Source of the DNA: an uncultured Kordiimonas sp.
GTDB taxonomy: Bacteria; Pseudomonadota; Alphaproteobacteria; Sphingomonadales; Kordiimonadaceae
Assembly (NCBI GenBank): GCA_947503625.1
Contig: CANNEK010000001.1
Location: forward strand, 986,152-1,050,151
Reading direction: 5' to 3'
DNA: 64,000 bases
The notes beneath the pieces are model-generated. The model ran no database searches. It was not told the DNA's origin and saw only the letters and a list, made by a program, of their open reading frames with translations. How positions within the stretch are numbered: the first letter of the stretch is position 1; the number at the start of each line of letters is the position of its first letter. The translations under genes and the position numbers were made by a program. This document shows, one piece after another, positions 27,333 through 35,761 of this stretch.

Positions 27333-28519
27333 CTTTTGGCACCATCCTCGATCCATTTGCCGAGAAGCGCGCGTTCCTCGTCGGTCATGCCTGTCTCATT
27401 GCCTAGCGGCATGATGTCCGATAGCACAACCTGTTCCATAATAGCAGGCGCATACTGGATAATCAGGTCAGCCCGGTCGAGAAGTACGCCGCCGGGCGCT
27501 TCGTCAAAAAACTCATGGCTCGGCGCCGCCGTGTGGCACATGACACAGTGCCTGCCAACAATCACCTGAACCTGCCCGAAGGGAACCGCCTGATCCCCCA
27601 CATCAACACGTGTTTGCTTTTCGGCCTTGGCCGCAAACACCATCACAGCAATAAAAAGCAGGATGGAAGCAACCACCAGCCCGACACTTGTTTTGCCCTT
27701 ATGCCGCAGGTTGAAAAAGTGCCGAACCATGACACCCACAAGCCCAAGTCCGGCAATCACCGCCCAGTTGTAGGGATTGGAAAAAGTCATCGGATAATGA
27801 TTGGAAATCATCAACAAAAGAACGGGCAACGTCATGTAATTATTGTGCAAACTGCGCTGCTTGCCAATCTGGCCAAGCTTGGGGTCCGGCTCTTCACCTG
27901 CCGACAAGGCCGCCACCACCTTCTTCTGGTTCGGAATGATCACCATAAATACATTGGCCGCCATTGATGTACCGGCGATCGCACCAACGTGGATGAAGGC
28001 GGCACGGTCGCTGAAAATCTGGCTAAGGCCATAAGCCGCCGCAACAAGAATTAAAAACCAGATAACCCCCGTCAGGCGGTTGTTTTGTCCAATGGGCGAC
28101 CGGCACAGACCATCATAAAATATCCACCCGCCAACCAGGAAAGCGAGACTGATCCCGATGGCCTGCCATTGCGACAGATCCATCTTGGACTTGTCGATCA
28201 GGAACAGGTCCGCACCCAAATAATAAATGACCGCGAGCAACGCAAAGCCACTCATCCAGGTGAAATAGGCTTCCCATTTGAACCAGTGCAGGGTGTCAGG
28301 CATGACCTCCGGAGCAACGGCATATTTCTGCTTGTGGTAAAAACCACCGCCATGCACCGACCAAAGCTCGCCAGACATACCCTTTTTAGCCTCTTTGGGC
28401 TGTTCCAGATGATTATCGAGCCAGACAAAATAGAAGCTGGAGCCAATCCAGGCGATGCCGGTGATAAAGTGCAGCCAGCGGATCGCCATATTGATCCAGG
28501 GCGTGATGTCAAATTCCAT
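27329..28519 (-). CDS. puuD: Membrane-bound urate hydroxylase PuuD with C-terminal cytochrome c domain
   Basis: A 396-residue inner-membrane protein with about eight hydrophobic helices and a fused haem c domain (CVMCH, C325-H329; probable distal Met M370 in DIMPLG). PuuD proteins oxidise urate to 5-hydroxyisourate and are thought to send electrons into the respiratory chain rather than directly to oxygen. The helical part keeps family residues (HGGGFYH, WFKWEAYFTW, HNNYMTLPVL). A strong site (AAGGGGGG) precedes the ATG. It follows xdhC closely and overlaps allA. No cofactor-free uricase or HpxO is seen in the window. Confidence 0.93.
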   Translation of the reverse strand: MEFDITPWINMAIRWLHFITGIAWIGSSFYFVWLDNHLEQPKEAKKGMSGELWSVHGGGFYHKQKYAVAPEVMPDTLHWFKWEAYFTWMSGFALLAVIYYLGADLFLIDKSKMDLSQWQAIGISLAFLVGGWIFYDGLCRSPIGQNNRLTGVIWFLILVAAAYGLSQIFSDRAAFIHVGAIAGTSMAANVFMVIIPNQKKVVAALSAGEEPDPKLGQIGKQRSLHNNYMTLPVLLLMISNHYPMTFSNPYNWAVIAGLGLVGVMVRHFFNLRHKGKTSVGLVVASILLFIAVMVFAAKAEKQTRVDVGDQAVPFGQVQVIVGRHCVMCHTAAPSHEFFDEAPGGVLLDRADLIIQYAPAIMEQVVLSDIMPLGNETGMTDEERALLGKWIEDGAKR

Positions 28520-28531
28520 GGGTTTCCCCCC

Positions 28532-29308
28532 TTATTCTTTTTTGTCTTTGCTGACTACCTGAAGCAATTGCGCGGCAACAGCGGCGGCAATAACCTCAGG
28601 TTCTTTGCCGCGCACGCCTGCGACCCCAATGGGACAGGTCAGCCGAGCGATCTGCACCTTACTGAGGCCTTCCTCTTTTTCGAAGCGGGAAACAAAACGC
28701 GCGCGTTTTGTCCCAGACCCGATAAGACCGCAAAAGGCCGCGTCGCCACGCCTCAATATCGCGGCTGTAATGTCATAGTCGAGCTGATGACTATGGGTAA
28801 ACACAAGATACAAGCACCCCTGCACCGCCTGTTCGACCACACGAACCGGATTGTCATCAAGCAGCTTTCGCGTGTGTCTGGCAAGCAGGCTTGGAAACTC
28901 ATGTGCACGACTGTCAATCCAGGTCACCTGAAAAGGCAACCTCTGGATCGCCTTCATCACCGCCTTGCCCACATGCCCGGCACCAAACATGAAGAGGGGC
29001 GCAAAAACGCGGCCGTCCGCCATCAGCGATTGTCGCTCGGCGATTGGGCATTTTTCAAGCTTGAGCACAACATTGCCGCCGCAGCATTGCTCCAGCAGGG
29101 GCCCGAGGGCGTAATGCTGTGTCGCTTCATTCCGGGCCGGGTCATCAAGCAGCTTGCGGGCCTGCTCAATCGCCTGAAACTCCAGGTTTCCACCCCCGAT
29201 TGTTCCCTGAATACCGCGCGCATCAACCCACATAATGGTGCCCGCTTCACGGGGAGCAGACCCTCTGGCCTCTTCAACCCGGACCAGTACACCTTCTTCA
29301 ACAGACAT
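28532..29308 (-). CDS. xdhC: Xanthine dehydrogenase accessory protein XdhC
   Basis: A 258-residue protein that binds and sulfurates the molybdenum cofactor before its insertion into XdhB. It carries the N-terminal XdhC/CoxI domain (EEARGSAPREAGTIMWV, GGGNLEFQAIE) and a C-terminal Rossmann-like domain (MFGAGHVGKAV near residue 107). It starts five bases after the xdhB stop and ends twelve bases before puuD, so it sits in its usual place. Size and motifs are normal. Confidence 0.94.
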   Translation of the reverse strand: MSVEEGVLVRVEEARGSAPREAGTIMWVDARGIQGTIGGGNLEFQAIEQARKLLDDPARNEATQHYALGPLLEQCCGGNVVLKLEKCPIAERQSLMADGRVFAPLFMFGAGHVGKAVMKAIQRLPFQVTWIDSRAHEFPSLLARHTRKLLDDNPVRVVEQAVQGCLYLVFTHSHQLDYDITAAILRRGDAAFCGLIGSGTKRARFVSRFEKEEGLSKVQIARLTCPIGVAGVRGKEPEVIAAAVAAQLLQVVSKDKKE

Positions 29309-29313
29309 TGAAG

Positions 29314-31632
29314 CTACCCCGCCTTCGATTGCACGGCCTGCACTGCCTTCAGCACTTCTTCAGGCGTTGCTGGCGCATTGAGTTGCGGCGAGCATTTGCC
29401 TTCGCCGACACTTGCAACGGCATCGCGAAGGGCGAGAAAAACAGAGTTCGCAAGCATAAAGGGTGGCTCACCTACAGCTTTGGAGCGGTGAATTGTCGCT
29501 TCCACATTCCGCCCACGTGCATAAAGCTCAGTGTTCATCTCGTCGGGCCGATCACTCGCAGTAGGGATTTTGTATGTACTCGGCGCATGTGTCATCAACC
29601 GCCCGCTTTCGCTGAACACCAGCTCTTCGGTGGTTAGCCAACCCATGCCCTGAATAAATCCGCCTTCAATTTGCCCCTTGTCGATCGCAGGGTTGAGCGA
29701 TCGGCCGGTATCATGAAGGATATCCGTGCGAAGCACCCGGTTTTCACCTGTCAGGGTGTCAATAATCACTTCTGAAACGGCGGCACCATAGCAAAAATAC
29801 AAAAAAGGCCTGCCTTTGTGATTTGCGCGGTCATAATGAATTTTCGGGGTTTTATAAAAGCCTGTGGAAGACAGGGAAACACGGTTCAGATAGGCATCTT
29901 TAATGAGATCAGCAAAAGCCACTTCCCGGTTTTCAATATAGACATTATTATTGCGAAAGGTAATCCGGTCCTTTGCGCACTGATATTTTTCCGCTGCAAA
30001 ACTGATCAGTCTCGCCTTGATCTTGCGTGCGGCATCCAGAGCCGCCATACCGTTGAGATCCGAGCCACTTGAAGCAGCCGTTGCGGATGTATTTGGAACC
30101 TTGGCGGTGGTTGTGGCGGTAATTTTAATATGATCAACGTCGATCTGGAATTCTTCCGCGACCACCTGTGCGACCTTCACAAACAACCCCTGCCCCATTT
30201 CCGTGCCCCCGTGGTTGAGGTGCACACTGCCGTCAGCGTAGACATGCACCAGAGCACCCGCCTGATTGAGATGGGTCGTGGTGAAACTGATGCCAAACCT
30301 GACCGGTGTCAGCGCAAGGCCTTTTTTCAGAAAGGGGGTCGACGCATTGAATTCCCGAACGGATTTACGGCGGGCCCGATAGTTTGACTGCTGCGCCAGT
30401 GTTTCCATGAGTTCTGCGGCAATGTTATCTTCCACCGTCATGCCGAAGGGCGTTACATCACGCCCATTACCGCCATAAAGATTCCTGAGCCGCACATCCA
30501 GCGGATCCATATCAAGCGAGCGTGCGATATCGTCAATGACATACTCGATGCCCAGCATGCCCTGAGGGCCACCAAAGCCTCGGAACGCTGTGTTGGAAAC
30601 CGTATGGGTTTTGCATCGATGCGATTTGATCGTTACGTCCGACAGGAAATAACAGTTGTCCGCATGGAACATGGCGCGGTCATTGATTGCAGGAGACAGG
30701 TCGGTTGAGCGACCGCACCGCGAGGCCATTTCTATACCAAGCCCGGTGATCAGGCCATCGTTGTCATACCCGACATCAAAGTCATAACGAAAATCATGCC
30801 GCTTGCCGGTCATAACCATATCATCATCCCGGTCAAGCCTGAGTTTGGCGGGCTTACCGGTTTTTACCGCAACAAGCGCCGAGAGGGCCGCAAACATCGC
30901 GGGGTGAGTTTCCTTACCACCAAATCCGCCGCCCATGCGGCGTACTTCCACCGTCACTGCATTGGTGGGGCGCCCAAGCACATGGGCAACCAGATGCTGT
31001 ACTTCACTTGGATGCTGGGTCGAGGAGAAAACATGCACGTCACCATCTTCCTGAGGCGTTGCGAACGCAATCTGCCCTTCAAGGTAAAAATGGTCCTGAC
31101 CGCCGATCCTGAAGCTGCCTGAATGCCGATGCGCGGCCGTTTCCAGCGCCGTGCTTGCGTCGCCCTGCCCCATGGTCTGCATGGGCTCAATGGCGCTGTC
31201 TGCCTCAAGCGCCTGATCAATGGTCGTCAGCGCATGCAGTTCTTCATAGTCGACGAGGGCAAGGTCCGCTGCCGCGCGCGCTGCCTCTATGCTGTCTGCA
31301 GCAACCGCAAAAACCGGCTGACCAATATACTCTACCAACCCCTCTGCAAGCAGAGGATCGTCGCCTGCAAACGGACTGACGTCATTATGGCCCGGGATAT
31401 CCTCGGCGGTTAGCACCAGCGCCACGCCCTTGGCAGCCTCGACCGCCGTCAGGTCCATCGACTTTATGCGCGCGTGCGCCTTGTCACTCATTGCCACATA
31501 GATATGGAGCAGGTCCTTTGGTTCAGGCATGTCGTCAATATAGACAGCGTCACCCGAAACATGCTTGTGGGCGCTATCGTGCCTGAGGTCTTTGTGCACA
31601 GCCCCTTTAATGTCGGAGAGCATATCAGCCAT
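29314..31632 (-). CDS. xdhB: Xanthine dehydrogenase molybdopterin-binding subunit XdhB
   Basis: A 772-residue catalytic subunit that hydroxylates hypoxanthine to xanthine and xanthine to urate. Family motifs are RRMGGGFGGKE, FRGFGGPQG (substrate-guanidinium region), GGTEMGQGL and the catalytic Glu in AVGEPPFMLA near the C-terminus. GGGAGA precedes the ATG at 31632, which overlaps the xdhA stop by eight bases; upstream in-frame codons are not family sequence. It works with XdhA (Fe-S and FAD) and needs XdhC. Confidence 0.96.
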   Translation of the reverse strand: MADMLSDIKGAVHKDLRHDSAHKHVSGDAVYIDDMPEPKDLLHIYVAMSDKAHARIKSMDLTAVEAAKGVALVLTAEDIPGHNDVSPFAGDDPLLAEGLVEYIGQPVFAVAADSIEAARAAADLALVDYEELHALTTIDQALEADSAIEPMQTMGQGDASTALETAAHRHSGSFRIGGQDHFYLEGQIAFATPQEDGDVHVFSSTQHPSEVQHLVAHVLGRPTNAVTVEVRRMGGGFGGKETHPAMFAALSALVAVKTGKPAKLRLDRDDDMVMTGKRHDFRYDFDVGYDNDGLITGLGIEMASRCGRSTDLSPAINDRAMFHADNCYFLSDVTIKSHRCKTHTVSNTAFRGFGGPQGMLGIEYVIDDIARSLDMDPLDVRLRNLYGGNGRDVTPFGMTVEDNIAAELMETLAQQSNYRARRKSVREFNASTPFLKKGLALTPVRFGISFTTTHLNQAGALVHVYADGSVHLNHGGTEMGQGLFVKVAQVVAEEFQIDVDHIKITATTTAKVPNTSATAASSGSDLNGMAALDAARKIKARLISFAAEKYQCAKDRITFRNNNVYIENREVAFADLIKDAYLNRVSLSSTGFYKTPKIHYDRANHKGRPFLYFCYGAAVSEVIIDTLTGENRVLRTDILHDTGRSLNPAIDKGQIEGGFIQGMGWLTTEELVFSESGRLMTHAPSTYKIPTASDRPDEMNTELYARGRNVEATIHRSKAVGEPPFMLANSVFLALRDAVASVGEGKCSPQLNAPATPEEVLKAVQAVQSKAG

Positions 31633-33091
31633 TAGCACTCTCCCTGTGCTCCAACACACGGGTCGCACCCGCGCCTTCAATTTCGTAGAAGGCTTTCAGC
31701 AGCAGGTTTTTGGCCGATGCCATGCGATAGTCTGCCGATGCCCGCATGTCGGTAAGCGGGCTATAGTCCTCTTCCATGGCTTTCATCGCAGCCCGAACGG
31801 TCTGTTCGCTCCAGCGCTTTCCTTCAAGGGCCGCTTCGGCCACCGCTGCGCGCTTGGGCGTTGCCGCCATACCACCAAAACAGAGGCGCGCCCTGGACAC
31901 TTTTCCATCGACAACCGTCAGGCCAAAGCACCCGCACACTGCTGAGATATCCTGGTCAAAGCGCTTTGAAAGCTTGTAAGCCTTGAAGTATTGGTTGGCC
32001 GCCGGCTTTGGCAAAATCACCTTTTCGACAAACTCACCGGGCGAGCGGTCCTGTTTTCCGTAGGCAATGAAATAGTCTTCAAGGGGAATGGTCCGCCGAG
32101 CACCCCCTTTCCTCAGCACAAGCATGGCACCCAGGGCGATGAGGGCTGGCATACTATCTCCGATGGGTGATCCGTTGGCGATATTACCGCCTATGGTGCC
32201 ACTGTTCCTGATCTGAACCGAGCCGATGCGCCGAATGAGTTCTCCCAAATCAGGATACACCTCACCCAAAGTGTTCATGGCATCCGTATAAGTTACGCCT
32301 GCTCCGATCTCCAGCGAGCTTCCGGTGTCCGCGATCTCCAGAAGTTCCTTCACATCACCGACATAGATGACGGCTTCGAGTTCGCGGTGCTGTTTGGTCA
32401 CCCAAAGGCCAACGTCCGTGCCACCCGCCAGAAACGTTGCGTTGGGGTGTCCGGCCGCCAGCTCAGCGAGCGCATCAATTGTTACGGGGGCGTAATAGTG
32501 TTTTGTGATACCCGTCAGCTGGCTTTTTGCAGACAGTTCAAGAGTGGTTTCCCGCTGGATTGCCCTCAATGCGTTCACCTGCTCATCGCGCAGGTCTGCC
32601 GGAGCGCCACTGACGCCCTGTGCTGCCTCAACAATAGGCCCATAGCCGGTGCATCTACAGAGGTTGCCAGCAAGCGCGTCTTCAATGCTGGATTTGTCGT
32701 TGGCGCCGCTCATCAGCCAATGAGCGTAAAGAGACATCACAATACCGGGCGTGCAAAAGCCACACTGGGACCCATGAGTATCGACCATCGCCTGTTGGAC
32801 AGGATGCAGGCTGCCGTCCTTTTGGCGCAAGCTCTCAACCGTCAATAGCTCCTTGCCATCGAGTGTCGGCAAAAACAGGATACAGGCGTTTACGGCGCTA
32901 TATCGCACCCGATCGCCATCCAACTCACCGAGCACAACGGTGCACGCGCCGCAGTCGCCTTCGGCGCAGCCTTCCTTTGTGCCGGTTCGGGCCATGCGAT
33001 ATCGAAGGTGATTGAGAATGGTGTCCGTCGGGTCAACACCCTTCAGTTCAACCACATCGCCGTCCAACAGAAATCGGATTGTGTCGCTCAT
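31625..33091 (-). CDS. xdhA: Xanthine dehydrogenase small subunit XdhA (2Fe-2S and FAD)
   Basis: A 488-residue electron-transfer subunit. The N-terminal ferredoxin-like domain has C42, C47, C50 and C70, and the second cluster domain has C110, C113, C145 and C147 (CRCTGY). From about residue 195 the FAD-binding domain follows, with FLAGGTDVG and IGGNIANGSPIGD. NAD+ is the usual acceptor for this type. The ATG at 33091 is preceded by GAGGCACAGG, eight bases after the uraH stop. A TTG at 33103 in the same frame is less likely. Confidence 0.96.
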   Translation of the reverse strand: MSDTIRFLLDGDVVELKGVDPTDTILNHLRYRMARTGTKEGCAEGDCGACTVVLGELDGDRVRYSAVNACILFLPTLDGKELLTVESLRQKDGSLHPVQQAMVDTHGSQCGFCTPGIVMSLYAHWLMSGANDKSSIEDALAGNLCRCTGYGPIVEAAQGVSGAPADLRDEQVNALRAIQRETTLELSAKSQLTGITKHYYAPVTIDALAELAAGHPNATFLAGGTDVGLWVTKQHRELEAVIYVGDVKELLEIADTGSSLEIGAGVTYTDAMNTLGEVYPDLGELIRRIGSVQIRNSGTIGGNIANGSPIGDSMPALIALGAMLVLRKGGARRTIPLEDYFIAYGKQDRSPGEFVEKVILPKPAANQYFKAYKLSKRFDQDISAVCGCFGLTVVDGKVSRARLCFGGMAATPKRAAVAEAALEGKRWSEQTVRAAMKAMEEDYSPLTDMRASADYRMASAKNLLLKAFYEIEGAGATRVLEHRESANG

Positions 33092-33099
33092 CCTGTGCC

Positions 33100-33453
33100 T
33101 CAACTGCCCCGGTAAGTGCTGTAGCCATACGGTGATATCAATAGCGGCACATGATAGTGTGCGTCCGCATCGGCGATGCCAAAGCGAATAGGAACAACGT
33201 CCAGAAAGGCCGGGTCGGCCAGTTTGGTTCCGCTTGCACGGAAATAATCGCCAGCATCGAATTCAAGCTCATAGATACCTGTTTTAAAAGCATCGCCTTC
33301 AAGGAGAGGTGCATCCGCCCGGCCATCCGAGTTGGTGATCACCTTTACCAGGAGAGCACGGCCTCCGTTTTCCAGCCGAAACAAACGCAGAGTAAGTCCG
33401 CTTCCCGGGCAGCCGTTCGCTGTATCCAGTACATGTGTGGTCAACCGACCCAT
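33100..33453 (-). CDS. uraH: 5-hydroxyisourate hydrolase (transthyretin-like)
   Basis: A 117-residue enzyme hydrolysing 5-hydroxyisourate, the PuuD product, to OHCU. The N-terminal [11 protein letters not shown] and C-terminal [19 protein letters not shown] carry the family His/Arg residues and the YRGS ending that separates true hydrolases from transthyretin. GGAG precedes the ATG at 33453; the frame runs upstream to 33576 through the intergenic region without family sequence. It is the first gene of the minus-strand uraH-xdhABC-puuD-allA operon, divergent from the GntR regulator. Confidence 0.95.
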   Translation of the reverse strand: MGRLTTHVLDTANGCPGSGLTLRLFRLENGGRALLVKVITNSDGRADAPLLEGDAFKTGIYELEFDAGDYFRASGTKLADPAFLDVVPIRFGIADADAHYHVPLLISPYGYSTYRGS

Positions 33454-33545
33454 CGCTTTGTTCTCCGGCTTGTCTTGGTGAAAGCATAAAGCCTGAAGCA
33501 GGAAAGTAGAATTGTAAAGCTGATCGTCGACATTTTTTGCCTTAA

Positions 33546-33557
33546 ATTGTTGACAAT
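33546..33557. promoter_or_regulatory. Candidate GntR/FCD operator between uraH and its regulator
   Basis: ATTGT-TG-ACAAT is a perfect 5-bp inverted repeat with a 2-nt centre. FCD-type GntR proteins often bind TTGT/ACAA-like dyads in divergent promoters. It contains TTGACA, a possible -35 element reading toward the regulator gene, though the -10 region there is poor. The assignment to the adjacent regulator is an inference. Confidence 0.5.
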
Positions 33558-33625
33558 CTGACACGGCACACGACAAATTCCAGTATTCAGGAGCCCAAGT
33601 GGCATAAAGTCGGCAGGATCAACCC

Positions 33626-34318
33626 ATGGCGAACACAGCCCCGATGACGGAAGAAGATGTGTGTGCACACATCCGCGATAGTGTGCTTGAACGCCGACTT
33701 GCGCCCGGCACCAAGCTGACCGAAGAGTCGCTGTGTGCGATCTTTGGCGTGGGCCGCACAACCATCCGTCGGGCATTTTTGCTGTTGAAACGTGACAACA
33801 TCGTCGAACTCCAGCGCAACCGAGGGGCCATGATTGCGTCGCCCAGCCCCGAAGAAGCCCAGCAAGTTTTCGAAAGCAGGCGGCTTGTCGAAAAAGCACT
33901 GCTTGAGCAGTCCATCGGCAAGATCAACACTGCATCGCTGGAAGAGTTGGAGGCTCATCTTAAAGAAGAACAAAGTGCGCTTGCCTCGGGCAATATTGCA
34001 CGCTGGATACGCCTAACCGGTGAGTTTCATATGCATTTGGCCCGCCAAGCAGGCAATGAAATCATGCTGGCATTTCTCGAGCAACTGATATTCCAGACAT
34101 CCCTTATTGTTGCGCTTTACGGACCCTCAAACAGTGGATCAAACTGCAATGGGGACGATCATCGCAACATTGTAGAGGCCCTGAATTCGGGAGATTTCGG
34201 CTGCGCGTCCCGCCTGCTGGTTCATCACTTGCAAGAGATCGAGTCTCAATTGGTTTTCGACAGTCCTCATGAAGCCGACGACCTTCAGGCCGCTTTTGCC
34301 AATGTGAGAACAGCATGA
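33626..34318 (+). CDS. GntR-family transcriptional regulator with FCD domain
   Basis: A 230-residue regulator. An N-terminal winged helix-turn-helix (LTEESLCAIFGVGRTTIRRAF) is followed by a helical FCD ligand-binding domain (about residues 90-220) with metal-site His residues (FHMHLARQ, DDHRNIVEAL, HHLQEIE). It is divergent from uraH-xdhABC-puuD-allA and overlaps puuE by ATGA, so it probably controls the ureide genes on both strands and its own expression. The effector could be a purine degradation intermediate such as allantoin or urate; this is inferred from context only. Confidence 0.9.
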   Translation: MANTAPMTEEDVCAHIRDSVLERRLAPGTKLTEESLCAIFGVGRTTIRRAFLLLKRDNIVELQRNRGAMIASPSPEEAQQVFESRRLVEKALLEQSIGKINTASLEELEAHLKEEQSALASGNIARWIRLTGEFHMHLARQAGNEIMLAFLEQLIFQTSLIVALYGPSNSGSNCNGDDHRNIVEALNSGDFGCASRLLVHHLQEIESQLVFDSPHEADDLQAAFANVRTA

Positions 34319-35235
34319 GCACCACGCACCCCAGAGATTTTGTCGGATACGGCGCAGAGCCACCTCACGCCAATTGGCCCGGTGGTGCACGCGTCGCCGT
34401 TCAACTGGTCATGAACTATGAAGAAGGCGGCGAAAACTGTATGCTGAATGGTGACGCAGGTGCTGAAACATTCCTCTCCGAGATCATCAATGCGCCGATG
34501 ATTGAAGGCGCACGCCACATGAGCATGGAATCAATCTATGAATATGGCAGTCGTGCCGGCGTTTGGCGTCTTCTGCGCCTTTTTGAGGAATTCAATGTCC
34601 CTGTAACCGTATTCGCGGTCGCTACTGCGCTCGCAAAACACCCGGATGTTGCGCAAGCAATCATTAAAGCAGGGCACGAGGTCTGCAGCCATGGCTATAA
34701 ATGGATCAATTATCAGGATGTTCCAGAAGACGTGGAACGCCAGCACCTAGCCTGCGCAATGGATATCCTGACCGAATTGGTCGGCGAGCGGCCACTGGGA
34801 TGGTACACAGGTCGCACAGGGCCAAACACCAGCAGGCTGGTCGCCGAGTATGGTGGTTTTTTGTATGATGCAGATGACTATTCCGATGACCTGCCCTTCT
34901 GGCGGGAGATGGCGGGCGAACCACAACTCATCGTACCCTACACGCTGGACACCAACGATATGAGGTTTGCCAGCCCGCAAGGCTTCAACAGCGGCGATCA
35001 GTTTTACACCTATCTGAAAGACAGCTTCGATGCGCTTTATGCCGAAGGCGAGACCAGACCCAAAATGATGTCTGTGGGCCTGCATTGCAGGCTGATTGGC
35101 AGACCCGGTCGTATCCAGTCGCTGCGCCGCTTCCTGGAGTATGCCAAAAGCCACAGCGATGTCTGGTTCGCACGCCGTGTGGATATCGCCCGTCATTGGC
35201 GAAACGAGCACCCCTATCAAGGGCCAGCGTCATGA
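34315..35235 (+). CDS. puuE: Allantoinase PuuE (polysaccharide-deacetylase fold)
   Basis: A 306-residue NodB-fold protein. In this context it is the PuuE-type allantoinase that opens allantoin to allantoate, unrelated to the amidohydrolase AllB. The family opening PRDFVGYG, the GGENCMLNGD segment, SHGYKWINYQ and GWYTGRTGPNTSRLVAEYGGF match PuuE. Its ATG overlaps the regulator stop and its stop overlaps uraD (ATGA), so these genes are coupled. General chitin or peptidoglycan deacetylase function is unlikely because there is no signal peptide. Confidence 0.93.
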   Translation: MSTTHPRDFVGYGAEPPHANWPGGARVAVQLVMNYEEGGENCMLNGDAGAETFLSEIINAPMIEGARHMSMESIYEYGSRAGVWRLLRLFEEFNVPVTVFAVATALAKHPDVAQAIIKAGHEVCSHGYKWINYQDVPEDVERQHLACAMDILTELVGERPLGWYTGRTGPNTSRLVAEYGGFLYDADDYSDDLPFWREMAGEPQLIVPYTLDTNDMRFASPQGFNSGDQFYTYLKDSFDALYAEGETRPKMMSVGLHCRLIGRPGRIQSLRRFLEYAKSHSDVWFARRVDIARHWRNEHPYQGPAS

Positions 35236-35747
35236 CCGGGATGAAACTCAAGGCAAGCCTGTGTGATCGCTCAACATTCACCGCAGCTTATGGCGGCGTG
35301 TATGAGCATTCCCCTTGGGTTGCTGAAACGGCGTGGGACAACCGGACAGGCGACAGTCTCGACAATCTCGAAGGACTTATGGCAGCAATGCGGCAGGTGG
35401 TGGACACCGCTGAAGAGGCCCGGCAGATGACGCTTATATGCGCGCACCCGGACCTTGCGGGCAAAGCCGCCATCAGTAAAGACTTGACGCCGGAATCCCG
35501 GTCAGAACAATCGGGTGCAGGCCTTGACAGATGCACGCCTGCGGAGTTCGACGAGTTTCAGCAACTGAATGCTGCCTACAAACAAAAGTTCGGCTTCCCT
35601 TTCATCATCGCCGTTAAAGGCCATGACCGCCACAGTATCCTTGCAGCTTTTCGAGCGCGCCTTAATCACGCACGTGATCAGGAATTTCGCACGGCTCTTA
35701 ATGAAATTCACAAAATCGCAGGCTTCCGGCTTCTGGACCTGACCTAA
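35232..35747 (+). CDS. uraD: 2-oxo-4-hydroxy-4-carboxy-5-ureidoimidazoline (OHCU) decarboxylase
   Basis: A 171-residue all-helical enzyme converting OHCU to (S)-allantoin. The diagnostic HPDLAGKAAI motif (around residue 68) and the GFPFIIAVKGHDR segment (near residue 122) are present. The ATG at 35232 overlaps the puuE stop; the frame runs upstream within puuE but has no family sequence there. It completes the three-enzyme route urate to allantoin together with PuuD and UraH encoded on the other strand. Confidence 0.95.
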   Translation: MTGMKLKASLCDRSTFTAAYGGVYEHSPWVAETAWDNRTGDSLDNLEGLMAAMRQVVDTAEEARQMTLICAHPDLAGKAAISKDLTPESRSEQSGAGLDRCTPAEFDEFQQLNAAYKQKFGFPFIIAVKGHDRHSILAAFRARLNHARDQEFRTALNEIHKIAGFRLLDLT

Positions 35748-35761
35748 ATATTGGACCCATT

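Noticed and set aside
28085-29311. A 408-codon plus-strand open frame opposite puuD and xdhC
   Set aside because: It is rich in His, Arg and Pro as antisense frames of GC-rich genes tend to be, and it spans two genes with clear functions.
31620-33100. CO dehydrogenase or aldehyde oxidase reading of the xdhA/xdhB pair
   Set aside because: The order FeS-FAD subunit, molybdenum subunit, xdhC, puuD and uraH places it in purine breakdown, and the motifs agree with xanthine dehydrogenase.
34315-35235. Chitin or peptidoglycan deacetylase reading of the NodB-fold gene
   Set aside because: No signal peptide, and it is coupled to uraD and the ureide regulator, so PuuE-type allantoinase fits better.
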